Position numbers and translations under genes: made by a program
From: Sva-07 sp963716095
GTDB lineage: Bacteria > Actinomycetota > Acidimicrobiia > Acidimicrobiales > Ilumatobacteraceae
Assembly (NCBI GenBank): GCA_963716095.1
Contig: CAVQSV010000015.1
Coordinates: 124,001-188,000, forward strand
Reading direction: 5' to 3'
Length of the DNA: 64,000 bases
In this document: one piece after another, positions 17,312 through 25,077 of the stretch
Position numbering within the stretch: the stretch's first letter is position 1
How the letters are laid out: each line of letters starts with the position of its first letter
The notes under the pieces: model-generated
Told to the model about the DNA's origin: nothing
What the model saw: the letters and a program-made list of their open reading frames with translations, nothing else
The model's database searches: none

Positions 17312-17902
17312 TCACGCCGGATCGTCTCCCAGTGCGCGAGCGGCATGCGGAACTCCAGCTGCTGGTCGGGTACGCCGCGTCGGAGCTGTCGGGAGTGACC
17401 GATCTGGCTCGTAGCCGAGTGATCGGGTGACCCCGAGCGAGGGCGCGTTGTCGTGCCACATCGCGGTGCGGGCGAATTCGGCCCCGAGGCCGTCGAAGCC
17501 GAGCGTGAGCGCAGCCAGTCGCAGCTCCTTGCCGTAGCCGTTCCCATGGAACTCGCGTCCGAGCCAGGATCCGGTGGTGAACTGGCGCAGCACCGCGAAG
17601 TCGGAGGCCCCGAGGTCGCACGCTCCGATCACCGACCCTTCCACGATCACGGCGAACTGGAGGTTCCACGCCGGCGGCCTCACCTCGGCACGCGTCCGGG
17701 CGTAGAACCGCATCGCTTCCTGCTCCATTTCCGGCGACGGGAGGTCGGTCCAGGGAATCGAGAACGGCATCGCCGCCGGGTCGTGGACACCCTGCTTGGC
17801 AACGTCGAGCACCTGGCGGGCCAGCTCGTCGTCGAGGTACCGCAACGTCAGCCGCGGTGTGCGGATCTCCAGATCGAACAGCGGCCAGTGATCGTTCCCC
17901 AT
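17312..17902 (-). CDS. GNAT-family acetyltransferase, frameshifted near its C-terminus
   Basis: A RimJ/RimL-like N-acetyltransferase starting at ATG 17902 (MGNDHWPLFDLEIRTPRLTLRYLDD). The acetyl-CoA region reads GSWLGREFHGNGYGKELRLAALTLGFDGLG, then NAPSLGVTRSLGYEPD. The frame then goes astray; dropping one C at 17399-17400 gives GYEPDRHSRQLRRGVPDQQLEFRMP, the normal ending of this family (Arg-Arg-Gly then a hydrophobic strand). That restored frame continues past 17250, with no good stop before rmlD, so the true end is uncertain. The substrate is unknown. It is divergent from the mug gene. Confidence 0.75.
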   Translation of the reverse strand: MGNDHWPLFDLEIRTPRLTLRYLDDELARQVLDVAKQGVHDPAAMPFSIPWTDLPSPEMEQEAMRFYARTRAEVRPPAWNLQFAVIVEGSVIGACDLGASDFAVLRQFTTGSWLGREFHGNGYGKELRLAALTLGFDGLGAEFARTAMWHDNAPSLGVTRSLGYEPDRSLPTAPTRRTRPAAGVPHAARALGDDPA

Positions 17903-17923
17903 CGGTGAAGTGTCGCAGAGGCC

Positions 17924-17929
17924 TAGCAT
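17924..17929 (+). promoter_or_regulatory. -10 hexamer TAGCAT, mug
   Basis: TAGCAT ends seven bases before GTG 17937, supporting that start and a leaderless mRNA. Confidence 0.5.
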
Positions 17930-17936
17930 CGTCGGC

Positions 17937-18509
17937 GTGGGGTTTTCTCGGGCAGAACTCGAGTCGTTCCGCGATGCGATCGTTCCCGACCTGGTCGGGC
18001 CGGGCCTGCGTCTGCTGTTCGTCGGGATCAACCCCGGGCTCTGGACGGCGGCCACGCAAACCCACTTCGCCCACCCGGGAAACCGCTTCTATCCGGCCTT
18101 GTTGGAGGCAGGCATCATCGAGCGGCCGATCGACCGGGGAACCGGTATGTCGAACGCCGACCGGCGCTACATGATCGAGCGGGGCATCGGCATCACCAAC
18201 GTCGTGCATCGGGCAACCGCGAAGGCATCGGAGCTCGGCCGCGAGGAACTGCGCGCTGGAGGCGAGGAGCTGCGCAGGTTCGTGCGCCGACACGACCCCG
18301 CCGTGGTGGCGGTCGCCGGGATCACCGCCTACCGCACCGCGTTCGGGCTTCCCAGAGCCGTGATGGGGGAGCAGCGCGAGCCGTTCGAAGGCACACGGCT
18401 GTTCGTGGTGCCGAACCCGAGCGGACTCAATGCCCACGAGACCGTCAGCACCCTCGCCGAGGCCTACGCCGAAGCCGCCCGCGCCGCGGGCATCATCCCC
18501 GACCGATGA
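17937..18509 (+). CDS. mug: G/U mismatch-specific DNA glycosylase (Mug/TDG family)
   Basis: A 190-residue uracil-DNA glycosylase superfamily member that removes uracil or ethenocytosine opposite guanine. The water-activating motif is GINPGLW near residue 29, followed by FAHPGNRFYPAL, and the minor-groove loop is VVPNPSGLNAH near the end, both as in E. coli Mug. The asparagine in GINPG is the catalytic residue in this subfamily. GTG 17937 is chosen from the -10 box; an ATG nine codons upstream would place the box inside the gene. Confidence 0.87.
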   Translation: MGFSRAELESFRDAIVPDLVGPGLRLLFVGINPGLWTAATQTHFAHPGNRFYPALLEAGIIERPIDRGTGMSNADRRYMIERGIGITNVVHRATAKASELGREELRAGGEELRRFVRRHDPAVVAVAGITAYRTAFGLPRAVMGEQREPFEGTRLFVVPNPSGLNAHETVSTLAEAYAEAARAAGIIPDR

Positions 18510-18544
18510 GTTTCAGCGACACCCGTCGTCGCGAAGACTCATCG
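18504..18544. terminator. Hairpin between convergent mug and fcl
   Basis: CGATGAGT at 18504-18511 pairs with ACTCATCG at 18537-18544, and inside them GCGAC pairs with GTCGC. The mug stop codon lies in the left arm. The fcl stop is 30 bases further, so it may terminate both genes. It lacks the GTCNGAC core of the other family. Confidence 0.55.
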
Positions 18545-18573
18545 CTTCCGGAGGTGCTGCACACCCGCACGGA

Positions 18574-19563
18574 TCAGTGGGGGTCGCGTTCGGCGTCGTC
18601 CCGGTTGGCGAGGTACCAGTCGATGGTCTCGCGAAGGCCGCGCTCGAACTGCATCGTCGGTGACCAGCCGAGCAGCGTGCGAGCACGTGTGGCGTCGACG
18701 GCGCGGCGGGGCTGACCGTCGGGCTTGGACGGGTCCCAGCGCAGCTCGCCCTCGAAGCCGACGAGGCGGGCCACCGTCTCGACGGTCTCTCGGATCGTCA
18801 CCTCGCGGTCGGCGCCGAGGTTGATCGGCTCGGCCTGGGTGTCGACCTCGCTGGCTCGCACGATCGCGTCGGCGGCATCGTCGACGTAGAGGTACTCGCG
18901 GCTCGCCGAGCCAGTGCCCCACACCTCGACGTGGTCGGCCCCCGACTCCTTGGCCTCGACGCACTTCTTGATCAGCGCCGGGATCACGTGTGACACCGAC
19001 GGATGGAACTTGTCTCCGGGCCCGTACAGGTTCGTGGGGATCAAGTAGGCGAACCGCTGGCCGTACTCGTGCTCGTTCACCTGTGCGTGGATCAGGTGCG
19101 CCTTCTTCGCGATGCCGTACGGGGCGTTCGTCTCCTCCGGATATCCGTTCCACAGGTCCGCCTCGGCGAACGGAACGGGCGTGTACTTCGGATACGAGCA
19201 CACCGTGCCGACCAGCACGGTCTTGTCGACTCCCGCTGCGTGCCGAGTTGCTTCGATCACGTGGGTGCCCATCAGGAGATTCGACAGGTACAGCCGTGCG
19301 GGGTGCTCGAGGTTGTAGCCGATGCCGCCGACGTCGGCGGCCAGGTGCACGACCACGGATGGATCGTGCTCGGCGAGCATGGCCTCGGCAGCTCCAGGTC
19401 GGGTGAGGTCGAACTCGGCCGATCGCGGCGCTCGGACGTCGGCACCACGCTCGGAGAGACGGGTGACGACCCGGCGACCCAGGAATCCGGCGCCTCCGGT
19501 GACGAGGACTCGCTGCCCGTCCCAGGGGCGGTCTGATCCGTCGGTGGACGATGGCGTCGACAT
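18574..19563 (-). CDS. fcl: GDP-L-fucose synthase
   Basis: A 329-residue SDR (WcaG type) that epimerises and reduces GDP-4-keto-6-deoxymannose to GDP-fucose. It has VTGGAGFLGRRVV, HLAADVGGIGYNLEHPARL, VLVGTVCSYPKYTPVPF with the catalytic Ser region, and Tyr/Lys in NAPYGIAKKAHL; NLYGPGDKFHP and ASREYLYVDDAADAI complete the Fcl pattern. It takes the product of Gmd, encoded at 28146. ATG 19563 is chosen because TAGCCT is seven bases upstream; an 18-codon upstream extension is possible but looks non-coding. The GT4 gene is divergent. Confidence 0.9.
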   Translation of the reverse strand: MSTPSSTDGSDRPWDGQRVLVTGGAGFLGRRVVTRLSERGADVRAPRSAEFDLTRPGAAEAMLAEHDPSVVVHLAADVGGIGYNLEHPARLYLSNLLMGTHVIEATRHAAGVDKTVLVGTVCSYPKYTPVPFAEADLWNGYPEETNAPYGIAKKAHLIHAQVNEHEYGQRFAYLIPTNLYGPGDKFHPSVSHVIPALIKKCVEAKESGADHVEVWGTGSASREYLYVDDAADAIVRASEVDTQAEPINLGADREVTIRETVETVARLVGFEGELRWDPSKPDGQPRRAVDATRARTLLGWSPTMQFERGLRETIDWYLANRDDAERDPH

Positions 19564-19570
19564 GAGTGAG

Positions 19571-19576
19571 AGGCTA
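19571..19576 (-). promoter_or_regulatory. -10 hexamer TAGCCT, fcl
   Basis: TAGCCT on the minus strand ends seven bases before ATG 19563. Confidence 0.5.
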
Positions 19577-19628
19577 CGGCCCGCTGTTGTCACCGCAGCG
19601 GCGCCGACAGCCGCCATGATGGGCAGTG

Positions 19629-20750
19629 ATGGCTACGGCGGATTCCACGGCGCACCGACACGACACCTCCGAGCGTCCGATCCGCGTTGCCTACACGCTC
19701 GAGCAGTGCTGGCATCCGAGCCCTGGGGGCACCGCTGTTGCCGCGCTCCGGATCGCTCGAGAACTCCGACGACGCCCCGGCGACGTCGAGCTCCATCTCG
19801 TCGCCGGCAAACACCCGGTGCCGCCGCCGGTCGAGTTCCGACCCGAGGGGTCGGTGGCGATGCTGCCGCTCGGGCGCCCCCTGCTGTACGAGTCGTGGAC
19901 GAGGCTGAACTGGCCGAAGGTCGAGTCGGTGGCCGGTGAGATCGACGTTGCGCATGCCACCGGACTGGTCCCGTGCGGCACCGCTGCGCCGCTCGTGGTG
20001 ACCGTCCATGACCTCGCGTTCGTGCACGATCCGGCGAAGTTCTCCGCGCAGGGCGTGCGCACGATGAACCGCAGCCTGGGCGCGATCCTGCGTCGGGCCG
20101 ATCGCGTGATCGTGTCGAGCGAGGCCACCCGCATCGACTGCGAGCACGCCGGTATCGACCCCAACCGGCTCCGCCTCGTCCCGCTCGGGGTCGACCCCGT
20201 GGCCGTGTCCGACAACGACATCGAACGAGTCCGACGCCGCTATCTCCTCCCCGACGAGTTCGTGCTCTTCGTCGGCACACGCGAACCGCGCAAGAACCTC
20301 GCTCGACTCGCCGAAGCGATGCGGCAGCCGGGCATGCCCGGCCCGCTCGTGGTGGCGGGCGCCGATGGTTGGGGTGATGTCGGCGTGGTCGACCACGGCA
20401 ACACGCTGTTCCTCGGATTCGTCCCCGACGCCGACCTCGCTCCGCTGTACGCAGCTGCGACCGTGTTCGCCTACCCGAGCGAGCGTGAGGGCTTCGGGCT
20501 CCCCGTCGCGGAGGCGATGGCTCAGGGCGCAGCGGTGGTCACCAGCTCGGGTACCTCGACCGAAGAGGTCGCCGGCGGTGCTGCGGTGTTGGTCGACCCG
20601 TTCGACATCGACGACATCGCCCGCGGGCTGATCGAAGCCGCCGATCGCCGCAGCGAGCTCGCCGCAGGCGCTCGGCGACGAGCGGCGGAGCTGACGTGGG
20701 AACGCGCCGCCGACCGCACGCTCGCCGTCTACCGTGAGCTCGCCCCGTGA
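19629..20750 (+). CDS. Glycosyltransferase family 4
   Basis: A 373-residue GT-B retaining glycosyltransferase. The N-terminal domain includes HPSPGGTAVAALRIARELRRR and VHDLAFVHDPAKFSAQG; the C-terminal nucleotide-sugar domain has LFVGTREPRKNLARLAEAM and the ExxxxxxxE motif in SEREGFGLPVAEAMAQG. GTG 19626 directly precedes ATG 19629, and either could be used. It heads a run of three GT4 genes whose starts and stops overlap by four bases, so they are translated together. Donor and acceptor are unknown; rhamnose, mannose and fucose nucleotides are all made nearby. Confidence 0.88.
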   Translation: MATADSTAHRHDTSERPIRVAYTLEQCWHPSPGGTAVAALRIARELRRRPGDVELHLVAGKHPVPPPVEFRPEGSVAMLPLGRPLLYESWTRLNWPKVESVAGEIDVAHATGLVPCGTAAPLVVTVHDLAFVHDPAKFSAQGVRTMNRSLGAILRRADRVIVSSEATRIDCEHAGIDPNRLRLVPLGVDPVAVSDNDIERVRRRYLLPDEFVLFVGTREPRKNLARLAEAMRQPGMPGPLVVAGADGWGDVGVVDHGNTLFLGFVPDADLAPLYAAATVFAYPSEREGFGLPVAEAMAQGAAVVTSSGTSTEEVAGGAAVLVDPFDIDDIARGLIEAADRRSELAAGARRRAAELTWERAADRTLAVYRELAP

Positions 20751-21913
20751 CGCCCTCCGACCCGATGCACCCTGCCGTCAGCGCGGCGTCCCCGGCGCCG
20801 GTCGATGTGTCCGTCAACCTGCTGTGGTGCGTACCCGGTGACGTCGGCGGCTCCGAGCAGTACCTGGTGCGCCAGCTCCTCGGTCTGGCGTCGCAAACCG
20901 AGCGGTTCGCGCCGACGCTGTTCAGCCTGGCCTCGTTCGTCGACGCCCACCCCGAACTCTCGGCCCTCTACCCGATGGTGGCCGCCGACATCAGCGGCAC
21001 CAGCCGGCCCCGCCGAATTCTTGCCGAACACACCTGGCTGCGGCGCCGCACGGCCGACGCCGACATCGTGCATCACGGTGGCGGCACGAGTCCGTTGGTC
21101 GGGGCCCGACCGATCGTGCTCACGATCCACGACCTGCAGTACCTCACCCACCCCGAGTACCTCACCCCGAACAAGCGGCGATATCTCGAACGGGCGATCC
21201 CGCACTCGGTACGACGCGCCAGCGTCGTCGCCGTGCCGACCGAGTACGTCCGCAGCACGGTGATCGACGCCTACGGGACCGACCCGGAACACGTGGTCGT
21301 CGTGCCCCACGGTGTCGAGCCGACACTGGGTGCAACCGCCCCGTCCGAAGCCGAACTCCGGGCCTCGTACGGTCTCGGTGACGGCCCCTTCGTCGTGTAT
21401 CCAGCGATGACCCACCCCCACAAGAACCACCGATTCCTGCTCGAGCTGATGGCCCGACATTGGACCGACCCCGACCTCCGCCTCGTCCTGCCAGGCGGAC
21501 AGGGTGCCGCCGAGGCCGACGTCGTCGCCGACATCGCCCGACTCGGTGTCGGCGAGCGCGTGATCCGCCCGGGGCGCGTCCCCGACGCGGACAGGGACGG
21601 ACTCGTGGCCCATGCCGATGCACTCGTGTTCCCGAGCGAGTACGAGGGGTTCGGTGCTCCTGCCGCGGAAGCAATGGCGCTCGGCGCCCCGGTCGTGTGC
21701 TCCGACCAGCCCGCATTGGCCGACGTCGTCGCCGACGCCGGAGTGGTGCTCCCGCTCGAGCTCGAAGCGTGGGCCGATGCGCTCGACGTGGTCGCCGGCC
21801 GATCGGACGAGCTGCGAGCCGCCGGGCTCCGTCGAGCCGAGGAATTCACGACCGAGCGTTCCGGCGCAGCGCTCGCCGAGGCCTACGAATTGGCTCTGGA
21901 GGTCGGCCGATGA
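20747..21913 (+). CDS. Glycosyltransferase family 4
   Basis: A 388-residue GT4 enzyme that opens with a proline/alanine-rich tail and then VSVNLLWCVPGDVGGSEQYLVRQLLGL, the glycine loop of the N-terminal domain. VVYPAMTHPHKNHRFLLELM begins the donor-binding half and SEYEGFGAPAAEAMALG holds the two catalytic-site glutamates. HDLQYLTHPEYLTPNKRRYL resembles mannosyl- and rhamnosyltransferases of O-antigen loci. The GTG start shares the GTGA overlap with the upstream GT4 stop. The middle member of a three-gene operon. Confidence 0.88.
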   Translation: MTPSDPMHPAVSAASPAPVDVSVNLLWCVPGDVGGSEQYLVRQLLGLASQTERFAPTLFSLASFVDAHPELSALYPMVAADISGTSRPRRILAEHTWLRRRTADADIVHHGGGTSPLVGARPIVLTIHDLQYLTHPEYLTPNKRRYLERAIPHSVRRASVVAVPTEYVRSTVIDAYGTDPEHVVVVPHGVEPTLGATAPSEAELRASYGLGDGPFVVYPAMTHPHKNHRFLLELMARHWTDPDLRLVLPGGQGAAEADVVADIARLGVGERVIRPGRVPDADRDGLVAHADALVFPSEYEGFGAPAAEAMALGAPVVCSDQPALADVVADAGVVLPLELEAWADALDVVAGRSDELRAAGLRRAEEFTTERSGAALAEAYELALEVGR

Positions 21914-23172
21914 CGAACGAGCGAACCCCGATGCGCCCGCTGGTGGTGCTGTGTCCACACTTCGACCCGGACACGGCGCCGACCGGTGTGGTGATGACGC
22001 GTATCGTCCACGAACTCGCGGCACTCGGCCACACCGTCCACGTCGTCACCGCGCTGCCCTGGTACCGGTCGCACCAGATCGAGTCGGGATGGGGCGGTCG
22101 GCTGGTGCGATCCGAGACCACCGAGTGGGGGACGATCACCCGACTTCATCCGTTCCCGGGTCGCGACAAGTCGAACCTCCTCCGCAGAGCGCTCGGATTC
22201 GGGGCGTACTCACTCCTCGCCGGCCTGCAATGCCTCCGGGTCGGCGGGTGGTTCCGGCGGTCGGGAGCGGTGATCGCGATGTCGCCACCGCTCACACTCG
22301 GGCTCACCGGCTGGGTGGCCAGCCGGGTCCGACGCTGCCCGATGGTGTTCAACATCCAGGACGTGTTCCCCGACGCTGCGGTCGAGACCGGGGCGATCAG
22401 CAACACCAAGATCATCGCCGCAGCCTCGTGGCTCGAACGCATCAGCTACCGAGCCGCCGACGCGGTGACCGTGCTCTCGGACGACCTGCGTGACAACGTC
22501 GTGTCCAAACTGCAGCGCTCGAGTGGCAACCGGCTGGCCGACACGGTTCACGTGATCCCGAACTTCGTCGACACCGACGTGATCACACCAACCGATCGGG
22601 CCACGCCGTACCGTGCCGAACTCGGATTGGGCGACGGCCCGGTCGTCCTCTATGCCGGCAATGTCGGCTTCTCCCAGTCGCTCGACCTGATGCTGGCAGC
22701 TGCTCGAGAGCTTCCGGACGTGACGTTCCTGATCAACGGCAACGGTGCTGCACGATCGTCGCTCGAGTCGGCGGCCGCCGGTATCGCAAACGTGCGTTTC
22801 GCCGACTATCTCGAACCGGAGCGGCTCCCTGAACTCCTCGCCACCGGTGACGTGCACGTCGTGCCGCTACGGCGCGGGCTCGGCAGGGTGAGTGTGCCGT
22901 CGAAGACGTACTCGATCATGGCGGCAGGACGTCCAGTGGTCGCCGCAATCGACGCCGACACTGCGGTACCGAGGATTCTGGCCGACTCCGGCGGCGGCGT
23001 CGCCGTGGCACCCGACGACCCCGAGGCATTCACCGATGCGCTCCGGTCGATCCTCGCCGACCCTGCCGCCGCCGCCCAGATGGGTGCCCGGGGGCGCTCG
23101 TGGGTCGAGCGTGAGGCGTCGCCCAGGGCGGTGGGCGTCGCCTACGACGACCTGCTGCGCTCGTTGGCCTGA
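21910..23172 (+). CDS. Glycosyltransferase family 4, WbuB/WcaI-like
   Basis: A 420-residue glycosyltransferase of the WbuB/WcaI group, which adds amino or deoxy sugars to a lipid-linked acceptor. Typical segments are CPHFDPDTAPTGVVMTRI, VVTALPWYRSHQIESGWGG, FNIQDVFPDAAVETG and VLYAGNVGFSQSLDLML. In place of EGFG it has RRGLGRVSVPSKTYSIMAAGRPV, as in that subgroup. A hydrophobic stretch (GAYSLLAGLQCLRVGGWF and MSPPLTLGLTGWVAS) suggests membrane association. ATG 21910 overlaps the upstream stop by four bases. Last of the three-gene operon. Confidence 0.87.
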   Translation: MTNERTPMRPLVVLCPHFDPDTAPTGVVMTRIVHELAALGHTVHVVTALPWYRSHQIESGWGGRLVRSETTEWGTITRLHPFPGRDKSNLLRRALGFGAYSLLAGLQCLRVGGWFRRSGAVIAMSPPLTLGLTGWVASRVRRCPMVFNIQDVFPDAAVETGAISNTKIIAAASWLERISYRAADAVTVLSDDLRDNVVSKLQRSSGNRLADTVHVIPNFVDTDVITPTDRATPYRAELGLGDGPVVLYAGNVGFSQSLDLMLAAARELPDVTFLINGNGAARSSLESAAAGIANVRFADYLEPERLPELLATGDVHVVPLRRGLGRVSVPSKTYSIMAAGRPVVAAIDADTAVPRILADSGGGVAVAPDDPEAFTDALRSILADPAAAAQMGARGRSWVEREASPRAVGVAYDDLLRSLA

Positions 23173-23196
23173 ACCCGCATCCGATCCGGGGCCCGC

Positions 23197-23202
23197 TAGC
23201 CT
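23197..23202 (+). promoter_or_regulatory. -10 hexamer TAGCCT, membrane protein gene at 23212
   Basis: TAGCCT ends nine bases before GTG 23212. It lies 25 bases after the last GT4 stop and would separate this two-gene unit from the GT4 operon. Confidence 0.5.
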
Positions 23203-23211
23203 CTCGTGGTC

Positions 23212-24036
23212 GTGGCCCCCTCCTCGTCCTCCACCAAGAAAGCCGCCAAGCTGGCGCAGTCCGGCACTGGCAAGAAGGTCCGGTTCCAAGGCGGAACGCT
23301 GTTCCCCGTGGTCGTGACCATCGTGATCGTGCTCGGCGTGTCGCTGGTGGTCTACGCCCGCCAGAGCCAGCCGTCGGTCGACGCGTCCGGCGCGCCGCAA
23401 CTGTCCGATCACTGGCACCACGCCTATGGCTTCTACATGTGTGACACGTGGTTCCAGCTCGAAGGCGATGCCGAACAGCAGGACACCGACAACTTCACCC
23501 AGTACGCCCGCACCGGCATCCACAGCCACGATGATGGTCTGATCCACTGGCACCCGTTCACGTCGGCCGCCATCGGGAGCAACGCCACGCTCGGCGTGTT
23601 CCTCGACACCTACGACGTCGACCTGTCGAACGACAAGATCGAATTCCCCGAGTCGCAGCGAGCTGCACTCGAGGCACAGCTGCCCGCTCAGGACCCGCCC
23701 CGCGAGGACATCTTGAAGTGGGAAGACGGCGACGACTGCGTCATCGACGGTTCGACGGAGAGCGCAGAGGTCAAGGTGGTCGTGTGGAACAACTTCACCG
23801 ACACCGACGACGGCACCACCTACATTGCGGACTTCGACAACATCCGTCTCGATCGTGACCAGATGGTCGTCGCGATCGCATTCGTGCCCGACGACACCGA
23901 CGTGAGCATGCCGCCATGGGCGCCCGAACTGCCGGCGCTCGGAGAGATCGACTCGGTCGTGGTCAACCCCAACGGCTCGGTGCCCGACGACACGGGTGAC
24001 GCCGAAACTGACGTCCCCGCCACCACAGAGGGCTGA
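23212..24036 (+). CDS. Membrane-anchored His-rich extracytoplasmic protein, function unknown
   Basis: A 274-residue protein I cannot assign to a named family. It has a basic, Ser/Lys-rich cytoplasmic start, one membrane segment at about residues 31-48, and an acidic extracytoplasmic domain. Near the membrane are two histidine clusters, HWHH at 67-70 followed by Cys77 in YGFYMC, and HSH at 104-106 plus HWHPF at 112-116. Such spacing suggests a metal site; a second Cys in DDCVIDG may make a disulfide. The C-terminal 30 residues are low-complexity Asp/Thr/Pro. It is translationally coupled (TGATG) to a mannose-1-phosphate guanylyltransferase-like gene, which hints at a role in surface glycan assembly. 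Confidence 0.75.
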   Translation: MAPSSSSTKKAAKLAQSGTGKKVRFQGGTLFPVVVTIVIVLGVSLVVYARQSQPSVDASGAPQLSDHWHHAYGFYMCDTWFQLEGDAEQQDTDNFTQYARTGIHSHDDGLIHWHPFTSAAIGSNATLGVFLDTYDVDLSNDKIEFPESQRAALEAQLPAQDPPREDILKWEDGDDCVIDGSTESAEVKVVVWNNFTDTDDGTTYIADFDNIRLDRDQMVVAIAFVPDDTDVSMPPWAPELPALGEIDSVVVNPNGSVPDDTGDAETDVPATTEG

Positions 24037-25037
24037 TGCGCGCCGTCGTCTTGGTCGGGGGGTTCGGCACGCGGCTGCGTCCGCTGACCCTCACCGTTCC
24101 CAAGCCGATGCTCCCGATCGGCCACGTGCCCATGATCGCTCGCCTGGTCGCTCGTCTCGGCCGTGGTGGTGTCACCGAGGTCGTGCTCGCCCTCGGTTTC
24201 CGACCCGAGCCGTTCATGGAAGCCTTTCCCGACGGATACTGCGGTGACGTGGCGCTCACCTACGCAGTCGAACCCGAACCGCTCGACACCGCCGGTGCGA
24301 TCAAGTTCGCCGCCGAGTATGCGGGGATCGACGACACGTTCGTCGTTGCCAACGGCGACGTGATGACCGATCTCGACGTGGCAGAACTGATCGCTGCGCA
24401 CCGTGGGTTCGGCGCAGAGGCGACCTTGCACCTGATCGGTGTCGATGACCCATCAGCGTTCGGGGTCGTCGACCTGGCCGACGATGGTGGTGTCCGCGCG
24501 TTCATCGAGAAGCCGGCGCCCGGAACCGAGCCGAGCAATCTGATCAACGCGGGTACCTACGTGTTCGAGCCGTCCGTGCTCGATCGAATTCCCGCTGCGA
24601 CGAAGGTGTCGGTCGAACGCGACACGTTCCAGCGTGTCGTGGCCGACGGCGGCCTGTACGGCCTGGCGACCGACGACTACTGGATCGATGCCGGCGTCCC
24701 GGCGCTGTACCGGTCGGCGAATCTCGACCTCCTCGACGGCAAGCGCCGCACCGAACGCTGTGATGCGGTCGCGCCGGGCGCCGAGGTGGCTGACGGCGCT
24801 GTGCTCACACACAGCATCGTCGGCAGCGGGGCACGGGTTGCCGCTGGCGCCACGGTGGTCGACTCGGTGCTCCTCCCGGGAGCATCCGTTGGGGCCGACG
24901 CCGTCGTCGAGCGGTCGCTGGTGATGGGCGCGGTCGGCCCGGCTGCGGTCGTGCGTGATGCGATGATCGGCGCCGAGGCCACGGTGGCGGCGGGCGGCAC
25001 GTTGATCTCTGCCGCCCTGCCATCGTCCGATTCGTGA
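24036..25037 (+). CDS. manC: Sugar-1-phosphate nucleotidyltransferase, mannose-1-phosphate guanylyltransferase-like
   Basis: A 333-residue enzyme with a nucleotidyltransferase domain (MRAVVLVGGFGTRLRPLTLTVPKPMLPI) and a C-terminal beta-helix (VLTHSIVGSGARVAAGATVVDSV). The VANGDVMTD segment holds the metal-binding Asp, FIEKPAP the sugar-side Lys and YWIDAG the second metal ligand. The arrangement is that of eukaryotic GMPPB and of mycobacterial Rv3264c, which make GDP-mannose; glucose-1-phosphate activity cannot be excluded. GDP-mannose from it would feed Gmd and Fcl. Starts inside the stop of the upstream gene. Confidence 0.8.
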   Translation: MRAVVLVGGFGTRLRPLTLTVPKPMLPIGHVPMIARLVARLGRGGVTEVVLALGFRPEPFMEAFPDGYCGDVALTYAVEPEPLDTAGAIKFAAEYAGIDDTFVVANGDVMTDLDVAELIAAHRGFGAEATLHLIGVDDPSAFGVVDLADDGGVRAFIEKPAPGTEPSNLINAGTYVFEPSVLDRIPAATKVSVERDTFQRVVADGGLYGLATDDYWIDAGVPALYRSANLDLLDGKRRTERCDAVAPGAEVADGAVLTHSIVGSGARVAAGATVVDSVLLPGASVGADAVVERSLVMGAVGPAAVVRDAMIGAEATVAAGGTLISAALPSSDS

Positions 25038-25064
25038 TCGGGCCCGGGATCGGGTCGTCGGAGC

Positions 25065-25070
25065 TACGGT
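25065..25070 (+). promoter_or_regulatory. -10 hexamer TACGGT, epimerase-like gene
   Basis: TACGGT ends seven bases before GTG 25078. Confidence 0.4.
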
Positions 25071-25077
25071 CGGTGCT

